In this document: positions 1 through 11,022 of the stretch, in pieces | Layout of the letters: each line of letters begins with the position of its first letter | Position numbering within the stretch: the first letter of the stretch is position 1 | DNA from: an uncultured Mycobacterium sp. | GTDB lineage: Bacteria; Actinomycetota; Actinomycetes; Mycobacteriales; Mycobacteriaceae | Length of the DNA stretch: 42,900 bases | Assembly: GCA_900078375.1 (NCBI GenBank) | Contig: FLQS01000050.1 | Span: 1-42,900, forward strand | Direction of reading: 5' to 3' | Made by a program: the position numbers and the translations under genes | Notes under the pieces: generated by a model | The model's database searches: none | What the model was told of the DNA's origin: nothing | What the model saw: only the letters and a program-made list of their open reading frames with translations

Positions 1-309
1 CTGGCGAGCGACGGGTTCACCACGCTGAACTTCATCTCGACCGTCGGCGCGTTCATCCTCGGTGTCTCGATGCTCCCGTTCATCTGGAACGTGTTTCGCA
101 GTTGGCGCTACGGCGAGGTCGTCACCGTCGACGATCCGTGGGGCTACGGCAACTCGCTGGAGTGGGCCACCTCATGCCCGCCGCCGCGGCACAACTTCAC
201 CGAACTGCCCCGGATCCGTTCGGAGCGGCCCGCTTTCGAGCTGCACTACCCGCACATGATCGAGCGGATGCGCGCAGAAGCCCACGTCGGCGAGTCGCAC
301 AAGCCCTAG
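1..309 (+). CDS. ctaD: Cytochrome c oxidase subunit I (aa3-type), C-terminal part
   Basis: The frame is open from base 1 to the TAG at 307-309, giving the last 102 residues of a heme-copper oxidase subunit I; the start lies outside the window. The visible part has one final membrane helix (TVGAFILGVSMLPFIWNVF), then a cytoplasmic tail with WGYGNSLEWATSCPPPRHNF, the characteristic C-terminal CtaD motif. In the intact protein this subunit carries heme a, heme a3 and CuB, reduces oxygen and pumps protons in the plasma membrane; none of those ligands falls in this part. It ends tail-to-tail with pyrF, the stops sharing a CTAG. As I recall, pyrF is followed by mihF and gmk in M. tuberculosis and M. 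smegmatis, so this may be a second ctaD copy or a rearrangement junction. Confidence 0.93.
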   Translation: MASDGFTTLNFISTVGAFILGVSMLPFIWNVFRSWRYGEVVTVDDPWGYGNSLEWATSCPPPRHNFTELPRIRSERPAFELHYPHMIERMRAEAHVGESHKP

Positions 310-1177
310 GCCAGGTAGGCGACCGCGTCGCGCAGCTTCTCCCCTGCCGCCCGGACCGCTTCGGCATCCGGTCCGGCGCGCAGGACTTCGCGCGACACCG
401 CTGGCAGCAGCTGACCGGGACGGGCGCCCCCGAGACCGCCGAGCGCCTCGGGGCGTCCGCCCTGGGCGCCGACTCCGGGCACCAGGACCGGGCCGCCCAG
501 TTCGCTCAGGTCGGGCACCACGTCCAGCGTCGCGCCGACGACCACGCCGACCGAACCCGGGTCCGGTAGCCCGGCGCGGTTGATGGCGGCGGCGTCATCG
601 ACGACCGATTGCGCCACCGTGCGCTCACCGGCAATCGCGCGCTGCACTGACGCGCCTTCTGGGTTGGAGGTGGCGGCCAGCACGAACACTCCGCGCCCGT
701 TGGCGGCGGCCAGGTCCAAAAGTGGCTGGAGCGAGCCGAATCCGAGATACGGCGACGCGGTGACGGCGTCGGCGGCCAGCGGCCCGGTCCCGACCCAGGC
801 CTGCGCGTAGGCAGCCATCGTCGAGCCGGTGCGCGCCATAGCGCTCGTACGCTTCGCGCGCGTAGTGTTCGGCGGTGGTGCCGATGTCGCCGCGCTTGGC
901 GTCGGCCAGCACCAGCACCCCGGCCTCCCGCAGCGCGGCCATGGTGTTCTCCAGCACCGCGAAACCCGCTGAGCCGTAAGCCTCGAAGAACGCCACCTGC
1001 GGTTTGACGATCGCGAACCCGGCGAAGGCCTGCACGCAGACCTCGCTGAACCGGGCCAGACCGTCGGCGCTGACCGGCAGATCCCAGGCGCGCAACAATT
1101 CCGGGTGCGGATCGATACCAAGACACAACGGTCCGCGCGCGGCGATCGCGGCGGCCAGCCGGGCGCCGAACCCGGGC

Positions 1178-1185
<8 letters not shown>
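306..1185 (-). pseudogene. pyrF: Orotidine 5'-phosphate decarboxylase, frameshifted by a 55-nt insertion
   Basis: Last enzyme of UMP synthesis (OMP to UMP, cytosolic). The ATG at 1185 overlaps the carB stop. The first 104 codons are normal mycobacterial PyrF, with CLGIDPHPELL near the N terminus, KPQVAFFE, and the catalytic Lys/Asp motif DAKRGD at residues 95-100. After GDIGTT, 55 extra bases (873 down to 819) follow. In the original frame translation then runs off into unrelated sequence and stops at 627-625. The rest of PyrF (MAAYAQAWVG, ADAVTASPYLGFGS, VFVLAATSNPEG, LVPGVGAQGG) continues in the next frame to the TAG at 306-308. Deleting the 55 bases gives exactly 275 codons, the length of the M. 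tuberculosis protein (274 aa) as I recall it. As given, no full-length product can be read. An assembly error or an unusual recoding event are the alternatives to a real null allele. Confidence 0.88.
819..873 (-). other. 55-nt frameshifting insertion within pyrF
   Basis: These are extra bases between codon 104 (GDIGTT) and the Met codon of MAAYAQAWVG. In the upstream frame they read AEHYAREAYERYGAHRLD, which resembles the equivalent stretch after the KRGDIG motif in other PyrF subfamilies more than random DNA. The last bases before the ATG (GGCTCGACG) read G-S-T in the downstream frame, also a plausible native GDIGST. The exact edges are therefore uncertain by a few bases. 55 is not a multiple of three. 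Confidence 0.75.
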
Positions 1186-4519
<3,334 letters not shown>

Positions 4520-5644
4520 TTAGCGCTTCCCCTCGTCCATCAGGTCCACGAATTGGTCGAACAGGTAGTTCGCGTCATGTGGACCGGCCGCGGCCTCCGG
4601 GTGGTACTGCACCGAAAAGGCCTTTCCGTTGGCGAGTTTGATGCCTTCGACGACGCCGTCGTTGGCGCAGGTGTGGCTGACCAGGGCCCGGCCGAAGTCG
4701 GTGTCGAAGTGCTCGCCGGCCTCACCTTCCAGCGCGAAGCCGTGGTTTTGCGCGGTGATCGCGACAGTGCCGGTGGCGTGGTCGATCACCGGCACATTGA
4801 TACCGCGGTGGCCGAATACCATCTTGTAGGTGGACCGCCCCAGCGCCCGGCCCAAAATCTGATTTCCGAAACAGATTCCGAACAGCGGGATCTCGGCGCC
4901 GAGAACCGCCCTGGTGACCCCGACGACGTGGTCGGCGGTGGCCGGGTCACCCGGACCGTTGGACAGGAACACACCGTCCGGATTCAGGTCGGCAATCTGG
5001 GAGAAGGTGGCCGACGACGACAGCACGTGGGTGCGGATGCCCCGCTTGGCGAAGTTGCGCGGCGTGTTGGTTTTGATGCCCAGATCGAGTGCGACAACGG
5101 TGAACCGTTGCATCCCAACGGGATCGACGATGTAGCTCTCCGGTGTGCTGACCTGGCCGGCCAGATCGGCGCCGAGCATGGCGGGCTGGCTGCGCACCCG
5201 GCGCAGCAGCTCCTCGGTGTCGGCCAGCGCGGGACCGGAGAACACCCCGGCCTTCATCGAGCCGCGGGTGCGCAGGTGACGCACCACCGCGCGGGTGTCG
5301 ACACCGGCGATGCCGACGATGTGCTGGCGCTTGAGCTCGTCGTCCAGCGTTCCGGTGGCCCGCCAGTTCGACGCCCGCGGCGAGGGGTCACGCACGGCGT
5401 AGCCGGCCACCCAGATCTTGTCGCCGCGACTTTCGCCGTCCTCGTGGTTCCAGCCGGTGTTGCCGATCTGCGGGGCGGTGGCCACCACGATCTGGCGGTG
5501 ATAACTGGGATCGGTCAGGGTCTCCTGGTAGCCGGACATCCCGGTGGAGAACACCGCCTCGCCGAGAGTCTCGCCGATCGCACCGAATTCGGTGCCGGTG
5601 TAGACCCGCCCGTCCTCCAATATCAGATGGGCTTTACCCGTCAC
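4520..5644 (-). CDS. carA: Carbamoyl-phosphate synthase small (glutaminase) subunit
   Basis: A 374-residue subunit that hydrolyses glutamine and feeds ammonia to CarB. The N-terminal CPSase domain contains GEAVFSTGMSGYQETLTDPS. The C-terminal class I amidotransferase has the nucleophile Cys258 in PLFGICFGNQ and His348/Glu350 in QYHPEA. I chose the GTG at 5644 (residues TGKAHLILEDG follow) over an ATG 8 codons upstream: it forms a GTGA overlap with the stop of the preceding gene, has AGGAG about 8 nt upstream, and gives the usual N terminus. It is translationally coupled to the membrane protein upstream and to carB downstream. Confidence 0.96.
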   Translation of the reverse strand: MTGKAHLILEDGRVYTGTEFGAIGETLGEAVFSTGMSGYQETLTDPSYHRQIVVATAPQIGNTGWNHEDGESRGDKIWVAGYAVRDPSPRASNWRATGTLDDELKRQHIVGIAGVDTRAVVRHLRTRGSMKAGVFSGPALADTEELLRRVRSQPAMLGADLAGQVSTPESYIVDPVGMQRFTVVALDLGIKTNTPRNFAKRGIRTHVLSSSATFSQIADLNPDGVFLSNGPGDPATADHVVGVTRAVLGAEIPLFGICFGNQILGRALGRSTYKMVFGHRGINVPVIDHATGTVAITAQNHGFALEGEAGEHFDTDFGRALVSHTCANDGVVEGIKLANGKAFSVQYHPEAAAGPHDANYLFDQFVDLMDEGKR

Positions 5645-6138
5645 GCTGCTTCTCCTGTTGTCGTCCATCGCGCATAGTCGCGGCGGTCGTCGCCGCGAAA
5701 GCCTGTGTCAATCTCGGTGCCCGACGGCAGCCGCCAGCGAATCGCCAGGATGCCCGCCACTTTTCCGGCCAGTGCACGCTCGGCACGGATGCCGGCGATC
5801 GCATCCTGCGGGATCCAGATCGGGCTCGCGCCGGAGCGCTCCAGCAGGATCCCCTCCGGGTAGCGGGTCAGCACCGCTTTGGATCGGAAACCCAAGTCGC
5901 CGGCCGCAATCCGTTCCAGCCAATTGCCTGCCAGGGTACTGCCCACGTAGAGGCCCCTGGTCGGCGCGATGATGGCTGAGCTCAGCAGGTCGGGCATCGA
6001 CGGCAGTTCACCCAGCAGTGCCATCTGCCGCTTGGCCCGGTGTTTCCAGCCACGCAGCATGCGTCCGATCAGCACGCCGATGATGACGACGATCACGAAG
6101 GCGAAGATGTACGCCGCGATCGCCGTGCCGGTATTCAT
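5641..6138 (-). CDS. Membrane-anchored protein of the pyrimidine operon (Rv1382-like)
   Basis: A 165-residue protein of unknown function found between pyrC and carA in mycobacteria (Rv1382 position). It has one N-terminal transmembrane helix (about residues 6-27, IAAYIFAFVIVVIIGVLIG), then a basic stretch (RMLRGWKHRAKRQ). The soluble domain has short beta-strand-like segments such as GLYVGSTLAGNWLERIAAGD and ILLERSGASPIWIPQDAIAGI, resembling a PH-like fold. This predicts a single-pass protein with a cytoplasmic domain. I chose the ATG at 6138 (MNTGTAIAAY) because it follows GCAGGCGG and places the helix at the N terminus; an in-frame start 17 codons upstream would overlap pyrC. It overlaps carA by GTGA. 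Its location suggests a role tied to the operon, but nothing in the sequence names one. Confidence 0.85.
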   Translation of the reverse strand: MNTGTAIAAYIFAFVIVVIIGVLIGRMLRGWKHRAKRQMALLGELPSMPDLLSSAIIAPTRGLYVGSTLAGNWLERIAAGDLGFRSKAVLTRYPEGILLERSGASPIWIPQDAIAGIRAERALAGKVAGILAIRWRLPSGTEIDTGFRGDDRRDYARWTTTGEAA

Positions 6139-6169
6139 GCGCAATCCGCCTGCGCTTCTCGCTGAGCCT

Positions 6170-7512
6170 TCACGCCGGGCTCTTCCCATTCCGCGCTGTC
6201 ACGGTCCCCCGCAGCAGCGTCGCGGTGATCGTCGCGGGCAACGTCATCGACGCGAACGGGGTGTTGGCCGAGCGGCTGGCCAGCTCGCCTCCGTCGACGA
6301 TCCAGGTGCCGTCCGGGTCGACGACGACGAGGTTGGCGGGCTCCCCCACCTCCAGCGGGCGACCCTGGTCGTCCAGCCCGACGATGCGGGCCGGGTTCTC
6401 GCTCATCACCCGCGCCACACCGCGCCAGTCCAGCAGTCCGGTCTGCACCATCGTCTCGACGACCACCGACAGCGCGGTCTGCAGGCCCAACATGCCCGGC
6501 CGGGCCTGAGCGAACTCACAAAACTTCTCGTGCTCGGCGTGCGGCGCGTGGTCGGTGGCCACGCAGTCGAGCACCCCGTCGGCCAGTGCCTGACGCAAGG
6601 CCTGCGCGTCGGTGTCCTCCCGCAGCGGCGGGTTCACCCGGTTCACGCCGTCATAGCTGGCCAGCCGGCTGTCGTCGAGCAGGAGGTGGTGCGGGGTGAC
6701 CTCGGCGGTGATCGAAATGCCCTGCTGTTTAGCCCATTTGATGAGCTCGACGGTCCCGGCGGTGGAGGCGTGACAGATATGTACCCGGGCGCCGGCATCT
6801 CGGGCCAGCAGCGCGTCGCGGGCCACGATGGATTCCTCAGCGGCCCGCGGCCAGCCGGCCAGCCCGAGCCGGGCGGCGTTGGGTCCTTCGTGGGCGACGG
6901 CGCCGACGGTCAGCCGCGGCTCCTCGGCATGCTGGGCGATCAGCACACCCAGACCGGTGGCGTACTCCAGCGCGCGGCGCATGACCAGCGGGTCGTGCAC
7001 ACAGATACCGTCGTCGGAGAACATCTTGACCTGCGCCACACCGGCTGCCATCAGGCCCATTTCGGTGAGCTGCTTGCCTTCCAGCCCCACCGTCACAGCG
7101 CCCACCGGATGCACGTCGACCAAGCCGACCTGCTGACCACGCCGCCACACATGGTCGGTGACCACCGGGCTGTCGGCCACCGGATCGGTGTTGGCCATCG
7201 CGAACACCGCAGTGTAACCGCCCAATGCCGCGGCGGCCGAACCGGTTTCGATGTCCTCGGCGTATTCTCGGCCGGGCTCGCGCAGGTGGGTGTGCAGGTC
7301 GACAAAGCCGGGCAGCAGCACCTGGCCGGTGGCGTCGATCACGATCTCGACGACGCGGCCGCGGTGATCGCCTGGCCGGTGGCGTCGATCACGTCGGCAG
7401 CGTCGGGCACGGTCAGTTTCGGGCCGATCTCGGCGATCTGGCCGCCGGCCACCAGGACGTCGACCTGGTCGCCCTCGCCGTAAAGGCGAACGCCCTTTAG
7501 TAAGACGCTCAT
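6170..7512 (-). pseudogene. pyrC: Dihydroorotase, frameshifted by a 50-nt duplication-type insertion
   Basis: Third step of UMP synthesis (carbamoyl-aspartate to dihydroorotate; cytosolic, amidohydrolase fold). The ATG at 7512 overlaps the pyrB stop as ATGA and begins MSVLLKGVRLYGEGDQVDVL. After VIDATGQ (codons 41-47) the frame runs into AITAAASSRS and a TGA at 7341-7339. The rest resumes in another frame with a second VIDATGQ, then the metal-binding DLHTHLREPG, KMFSDDG, HAEEPRL, HICHAST and the catalytic-Asp motif ATDHAPH, to the stop at 6170. Removing 50 nt (one repeat copy plus 27 nt) gives 431 codons, the length I recall for M. tuberculosis PyrC (430 aa). All active-site motifs lie beyond the shift, so the peptide made from the native start would be inactive. 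Confidence 0.88.
7321..7393. repeat. 23-bp direct repeat, 50-bp period, within pyrC
   Basis: A 23-bp sequence beginning CCTGGCCGGTGGCGTCG occurs perfectly at 7321-7343 and again at 7371-7393, separated by 27 bp that include a CGCGGCCGCG palindrome. The repeat encodes the VIDATGQ stretch of dihydroorotase on the minus strand, so the codons for these residues are present twice. Only one copy is expected in the gene. The 50-bp offset shifts the reading frame by two bases. Confidence 0.95.
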
Positions 7513-8462
7513 ACCGACACCGCCTCGTCCGTGCCGACCAGCAGATGGAACAGCACCGCCATCCGCACGTGCACACCGTTGGAAACCTGTTGCAGCACCG
7601 CCGATTGCGACGAGTCAGCGGCGGCGAAGGAGATTTCCATGCCGCGCATCATCGGGCCGGGGTGCAGCACCACCGCATGTCCGGGCAGCAACGCCTGCCT
7701 GCGATCGGAGAGCCCGTAGCGAATCGAGTACTCCCGCTCCGAGGGGAAGAACCCGCCGTTCATCCGCTCCGCCTGCACCCGCAGCATCAGCGCCGCATCG
7801 GCGGCCGGCAGTTCCGCGTCCAGGTCATGCGACACCGTGACCGGCCAGTCCGCCACCCCCACCGGCAGCAGAGTGGGCGGGGCGACCAGCACCACCTCGG
7901 CGCCCAGCGTGGACAGCAGCGACACATTCGAGCGGGCCACCCGGCTGTGCAGGATGTCGCCGACGATCACCACCCGGCGGCCCTCGATGTCGCCCAGGCG
8001 CTGGCGCAGCGTCAGCGCGTCCAGCAGCGCCTGGGTCGGGTGCTCATGCGTGCCGTCACCGGCGTTGATCACGCAGGGTCCGGTCCCATCCGGTTCGACG
8101 GTCCACTCGGCCAGCTGCTGTGCCGCGCCGGAGGCCGGGTGCCGGATGATCAGCGCATCGGCGCCGGCCGCGCGCAGGGTCAGCGCGGTGTCACGCAGGG
8201 ATTCGCCTTTGGCCGCCGAGGAGCCCGCAGCGCTGACGTTGATCACGTCGGCGCTCATCCACTTGCCGGCGACCTCGAACGACACCCGGGTGCGGGTGGA
8301 GTTCTCGTAGAACATCGTGATGATCGTGCGACCGCGCAGCGTGGGCAGTTTCTTGACCTCACGGCCCAGCAGCGCCTGCCGGAACCGGTCGGCGTCGTCA
8401 AGGATCGCGGTGGCCTCGTCGCGGGTCAGATCGCCCGCCGACAGCAGATGCCTGATCGTCAT
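7509..8462 (-). CDS. pyrB: Aspartate carbamoyltransferase catalytic subunit
   Basis: A 317-residue enzyme condensing carbamoyl phosphate with aspartate, the committed pyrimidine step. The carbamoyl-phosphate loop ENSTRTR is at residues 53-59, HPTQALLDALT follows near 133, and the aspartate-binding region is near the C terminus (HPGPMMRGMEI). I took the ATG at 8462 (MTIRHLLSAGDL), which forms an ATGA overlap with pyrR and gives the usual family length. The longer open frame upstream is just the shadow of pyrR. The 3' end overlaps pyrC by ATGA. No regulatory chain (pyrI) is present, as usual for actinobacteria. Confidence 0.96.
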   Translation of the reverse strand: MTIRHLLSAGDLTRDEATAILDDADRFRQALLGREVKKLPTLRGRTIITMFYENSTRTRVSFEVAGKWMSADVINVSAAGSSAAKGESLRDTALTLRAAGADALIIRHPASGAAQQLAEWTVEPDGTGPCVINAGDGTHEHPTQALLDALTLRQRLGDIEGRRVVIVGDILHSRVARSNVSLLSTLGAEVVLVAPPTLLPVGVADWPVTVSHDLDAELPAADAALMLRVQAERMNGGFFPSEREYSIRYGLSDRRQALLPGHAVVLHPGPMMRGMEISFAAADSSQSAVLQQVSNGVHVRMAVLFHLLVGTDEAVSV

Positions 8463-9025
8463 CTGGCGGGTCCTCCCTGAGGTGCGATCCAGATGCCGTC
8501 GACCCCGTCGTCCTCCACGAGCCGAACCTTGACGTTCTCGCTGCGCGACGTGGGCACGTTCTTGCCGACGTAGTCCGCCCGCAGCGGCAGCTCGCGGTGG
8601 CCGCGGTCGACCAGAACCGCCAGCTGCACCGCCGTCGGCCGCCCGATGTCGCGCAGGGCGTCGAGCGCCGAGCGAACCGAGCGACCGGTGTAGAGCACGT
8701 CGTCGACCAGAATCACCAGGGCGCCGTCGATTCCACTCGCGGGGATCGACGTCTTCTCCAGCGCGCGCGGCGGCTTGAAGTCGAGGTCGTCGCGGTACAG
8801 CGTGATGTCGAGGCCGCCGCACTCGACCGTCACGCCGGAGAATTCGTCGATTCTCGCGGCCAGTCGGTTGGCCAGGGTGACGCCCCTCGTCGGGATGCCG
8901 AGGAGGATGACGCGGGGTGCGTCGGGGGCGTCGAGAGCGGTCTTTTCGATGATCTGGTGGGCGATGCGGGAAACGGTTCTACCGACGTCCGCACCGGACA
9001 TCAATTCACGGTCGGTGGAGCCCAC
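8459..9025 (-). CDS. pyrR: Bifunctional pyr operon regulator / uracil phosphoribosyltransferase
   Basis: A 188-residue PyrR. It binds uridine nucleotides and the pyr mRNA leader, and can convert uracil plus PRPP to UMP. The PRPP loop LVILVDDVLYTGRSVRSAL is clear in the middle, and RISHQ-like RIAHQIIEKT and LGIPTRG near the N terminus are typical. The GTG at 9025 (VGSTDRELMSGADVG) is chosen because an exceptionally strong AAGGAGGT lies 11 nt upstream and M. tuberculosis PyrR has a similar RELMSAADVG N terminus. A shorter start at the internal ATG is possible. It is the first gene of the operon and overlaps pyrB by ATGA. Confidence 0.95.
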   Translation of the reverse strand: MGSTDRELMSGADVGRTVSRIAHQIIEKTALDAPDAPRVILLGIPTRGVTLANRLAARIDEFSGVTVECGGLDITLYRDDLDFKPPRALEKTSIPASGIDGALVILVDDVLYTGRSVRSALDALRDIGRPTAVQLAVLVDRGHRELPLRADYVGKNVPTSRSENVKVRLVEDDGVDGIWIAPQGGPAR

Positions 9026-9036
9026 GAGCTGACCGG

Positions 9037-9062
9037 ACCTCCTTCTCCGCCTCTCTGGACGG
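9037..9062 (-). promoter_or_regulatory. PyrR-binding RNA hairpin with pyrR Shine-Dalgarno
   Basis: Read on the minus strand, the leader contains CCG-TCCAGAGAGG-CGG (9062-9047), a short stem closing a loop that matches the classic PyrR target core (UCCAGAGAGG). The Shine-Dalgarno AAGGAGGT follows 2 nt later (9044-9037). PyrR-dependent translational repression through a leader site has been described in M. smegmatis. The layout here fits that: PyrR bound at the loop would cover the ribosome site. Confidence 0.82.
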
Positions 9063-9090
9063 ATCGTTAAAGGATGTCGAACTGCCGGGC

Positions 9091-9096
9091 AGCCTA
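9091..9096 (-). promoter_or_regulatory. Probable -10 box of the pyr operon
   Basis: TAGGCT on the minus strand fits TANNNT and sits about 65 nt upstream of the pyrR GTG. It would give a leader that includes the PyrR hairpin. No convincing -35 is seen. TTTAACGAT nearer the gene is an alternative. Confidence 0.45.
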
Positions 9097-9142
9097 ACAT
9101 CCACCCGTCCATCTTCCCGAACCGCTCTTGCGTGTCGACGGT

Positions 9143-9148
9143 TAGCCT
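9143..9148 (+). promoter_or_regulatory. Probable -10 box, leaderless transcript (methyltransferase)
   Basis: TAGCCT is followed by 7 nt and then the GTG at 9156, the spacing expected when transcription starts at the first base of the start codon. It lies back-to-back with the pyr operon promoter. Confidence 0.55.
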
Positions 9149-9155
9149 GGGTGGA

Positions 9156-9809
9156 GTGACCACACCGCATCCGTCCCATTGGGATTTCGACGCGCTCTAC
9201 CGAGGTGAGAGTCCCGCCGAGGGAATCCCTCCCGTCACTACCGTGCCCTGGGACACCAAGGGCCCCAAGGAAAGTGTTGTCGGCTGGCAGGAGCAGGGCC
9301 TGATCGGCGGCGATGTCCTCGACATCGGCTGCGGGCTCGGCGACAACGCGATCTACCTGGCCCAGCACGGCCATCAGGTCACCGCGCTCGACATCTCCCC
9401 GACCGCCCTGATCACCGCCGAGCACCGGGCTGCCGACGCCGGTGTCGACATCCGATTCGCGGCCACCGACGCCACTGAACTCAGCGGCTACGACGATGCG
9501 TTCGACACGATCGTCGACAGCGGCATGTTCCATTGCCTCGACGACGGCGGCAAGGTCGCCTACGCCGCTGCGGCCTATCGTGCCGCCCGGCCCGGCGCGC
9601 GGCTGCTGATCGCCTGCTTCTCCGAGGCCAACGACGACCCGATGCGCGGCCAGCGGGCGGTCAGCGAATCAACCGTGCGCGGCGTGTTGAGCGGCGCCGG
9701 CTGGGCCGTCGACTCGGTGACCCCGACGACGGTGCACCGCCCCGACGGCGTCGACATGGGATTCTGGCTCGTCGCTGCGCAACGGCCGTCGGCAGAAGCC
9801 GCTCAGTAG
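9156..9809 (+). CDS. Class I SAM-dependent methyltransferase
   Basis: A 217-residue soluble protein. The SAM-binding motif I is clear (VLDIGCGLGDNAIYLAQ, about residues 54-70), with the acidic residue ending beta-2 in VTALDIS and motif IV-like FDTIVDSGMFHCL. The N terminus HWDFDALYRGESPAEGIPP and the PWD motif resemble the thiopurine/tellurite-type methyltransferase family common in mycobacteria. The substrate cannot be told. The GTG at 9156 is preferred to one 8 codons upstream because a -10 box lies exactly 7 nt before it. Transcribed divergently from the pyr operon, and followed after 10 nt by a serine hydrolase with its own promoter. Confidence 0.86.
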   Translation: MTTPHPSHWDFDALYRGESPAEGIPPVTTVPWDTKGPKESVVGWQEQGLIGGDVLDIGCGLGDNAIYLAQHGHQVTALDISPTALITAEHRAADAGVDIRFAATDATELSGYDDAFDTIVDSGMFHCLDDGGKVAYAAAAYRAARPGARLLIACFSEANDDPMRGQRAVSESTVRGVLSGAGWAVDSVTPTTVHRPDGVDMGFWLVAAQRPSAEAAQ

Positions 9810-9812
9810 AAT
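9807..9812 (+). promoter_or_regulatory. Probable -10 box, leaderless transcript (serine hydrolase)
   Basis: TAGAAT is followed by 7 nt and the GTG at 9820. The first three bases of the box are the TAG stop of the methyltransferase, so the promoter is built into the end of the previous gene. Confidence 0.6.
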
Positions 9813-9819
9813 CCCTGGG

Positions 9820-11022
9820 GTGAATCTCGGGGACAATCGCACCTCAGTCGTGCAAGCCGTGGACGCCGGGCTACTGGCCGGTGCCGTCACCTTGGTGTGG
9901 CAGCGCGGAAATATTCTGCAGGTCAACGAGATCGGTTACCGCGACGTCGAAGCCGGGCTACCGGTGCAGCGCGACACGATCTTCCGGATCGCCTCGATGA
10001 CGAAACCGGTGACGGTGGCGGCGGCAATGACCCTGATCGAGGAGGGCAAGCTCGCGCTGTCGGACCCGGTCACCCGCTGGCTGCCGGAGCTGGCTGACAT
10101 GCAGGTGCTCGTGGATCCGACCGGCCCGCTGGATCGCACCGTGCCGGCCCGACGGCCGATCACCATCGACGACCTGATGACCCACCGCAGCGGCCTGGCC
10201 TACCCGTTCTCGGTGGTCGGCCCACTGAGCCGGGCCTACGCGCAGGTCTCATTCCGCCAGGACCAGGACCACTGGCTGGCCGATCTCGCGAAGCTGCCGC
10301 TGGTCCACCAGCCCGGCGACCGGCTGACCTACAGTCACGCCACCGACGTCCTCGGCATTGTCGTATCGCGGATCGAGGGCAAGTCGCTGCACACCGTGCT
10401 CACCGAGCGGATCTTCGACCCGCTGGGCATGCCCGACACCGGCTTCTTCATCTCGCCCGACAAACGCGCCCGCGCGGCCACGATGTACCGGCTCGACGAA
10501 GAGACCGGCCTGCAGCACGACGCGATGGGTCCGGTCCCGGTTACCGAACCCCGGTTCTGCCAGGGCGGGGCGAGCCTGGTGACGACCGTCGACGACTACC
10601 TTCGCTTCGCCCGAATGTTGTTGAACGGCGGCGACGTCGACGGTGCACGGGTGCTCTCCGAGGAATCGGTGCAACTGATGCGCGGCGACCGGTTGACCGC
10701 CGAACAAAAGCAATACCCGTTCCTGGGGATGCCGTTCTGGGTGGGCCGCGGCTTCGGCCTGAACCTCTCGGTGGTCACCGATCCGGCCAAATCTACGCAG
10801 CTGTACGGCCCGGGCGGGGTCGGCACCTTCAGCTGGCCCGGCGCCTACGGCACCTGGTGGCAGGCCGACCCGGCCAACGACCTCATCATGATCTACCTGA
10901 TCCAGAACTATCCGAACCTCAGCGCGCCGGCCGCCGCGGTGGCCGGTAACACGTCGCTGGCCAAACTCCAGTCGGTGCAGCCGAAATTCGTGCGCCGCAC
11001 CTACGACGCACTGGGCATCTAG
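9820..11022 (+). CDS. Serine hydrolase, beta-lactamase/EstB family
   Basis: A 400-residue protein of the class C beta-lactamase / esterase EstB superfamily. The catalytic SxxK is SMTK (about residues 59-62, in FRIASMTKPVTVAAA). The Tyr motif is YSHATD (about 169-174), and the third motif region is FSWPGAYGTWW near residue 345, replacing the KTG of true beta-lactamases. No signal peptide is visible, so it is probably a cytosolic or membrane-associated esterase/peptidase rather than an antibiotic-resistance enzyme. The GTG at 9820 is supported by the promoter spacing. Its TAG shares a CTAG with the end of a TetR remnant on the other strand. Substrate unknown. Confidence 0.85.
   Translation: MNLGDNRTSVVQAVDAGLLAGAVTLVWQRGNILQVNEIGYRDVEAGLPVQRDTIFRIASMTKPVTVAAAMTLIEEGKLALSDPVTRWLPELADMQVLVDPTGPLDRTVPARRPITIDDLMTHRSGLAYPFSVVGPLSRAYAQVSFRQDQDHWLADLAKLPLVHQPGDRLTYSHATDVLGIVVSRIEGKSLHTVLTERIFDPLGMPDTGFFISPDKRARAATMYRLDEETGLQHDAMGPVPVTEPRFCQGGASLVTTVDDYLRFARMLLNGGDVDGARVLSEESVQLMRGDRLTAEQKQYPFLGMPFWVGRGFGLNLSVVTDPAKSTQLYGPGGVGTFSWPGAYGTWWQADPANDLIMIYLIQNYPNLSAPAAAVAGNTSLAKLQSVQPKFVRRTYDALGI

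Noticed and set aside
819..873. Explaining the pyrF frameshift as a single-base sequencing error
   Set aside because: A one-base fix would leave about 18 extra codons in a conserved block. Exact family length returns only when the whole 55 nt are removed.
7513..7576. Treating the pyrC downstream frame as a normal gene starting at 7576
   Set aside because: Its first 70 codons are Arg-rich out-of-frame translation of pyrB and pyrC. The true N terminus MSVLLKGVRLYGEGDQ lies in the other frame from 7512.
9820..11022. Antibiotic-resistance beta-lactamase
   Set aside because: It has SxxK and a Tyr motif, but no KTG motif and no signal peptide; EstB-type esterase/peptidase is a better call.
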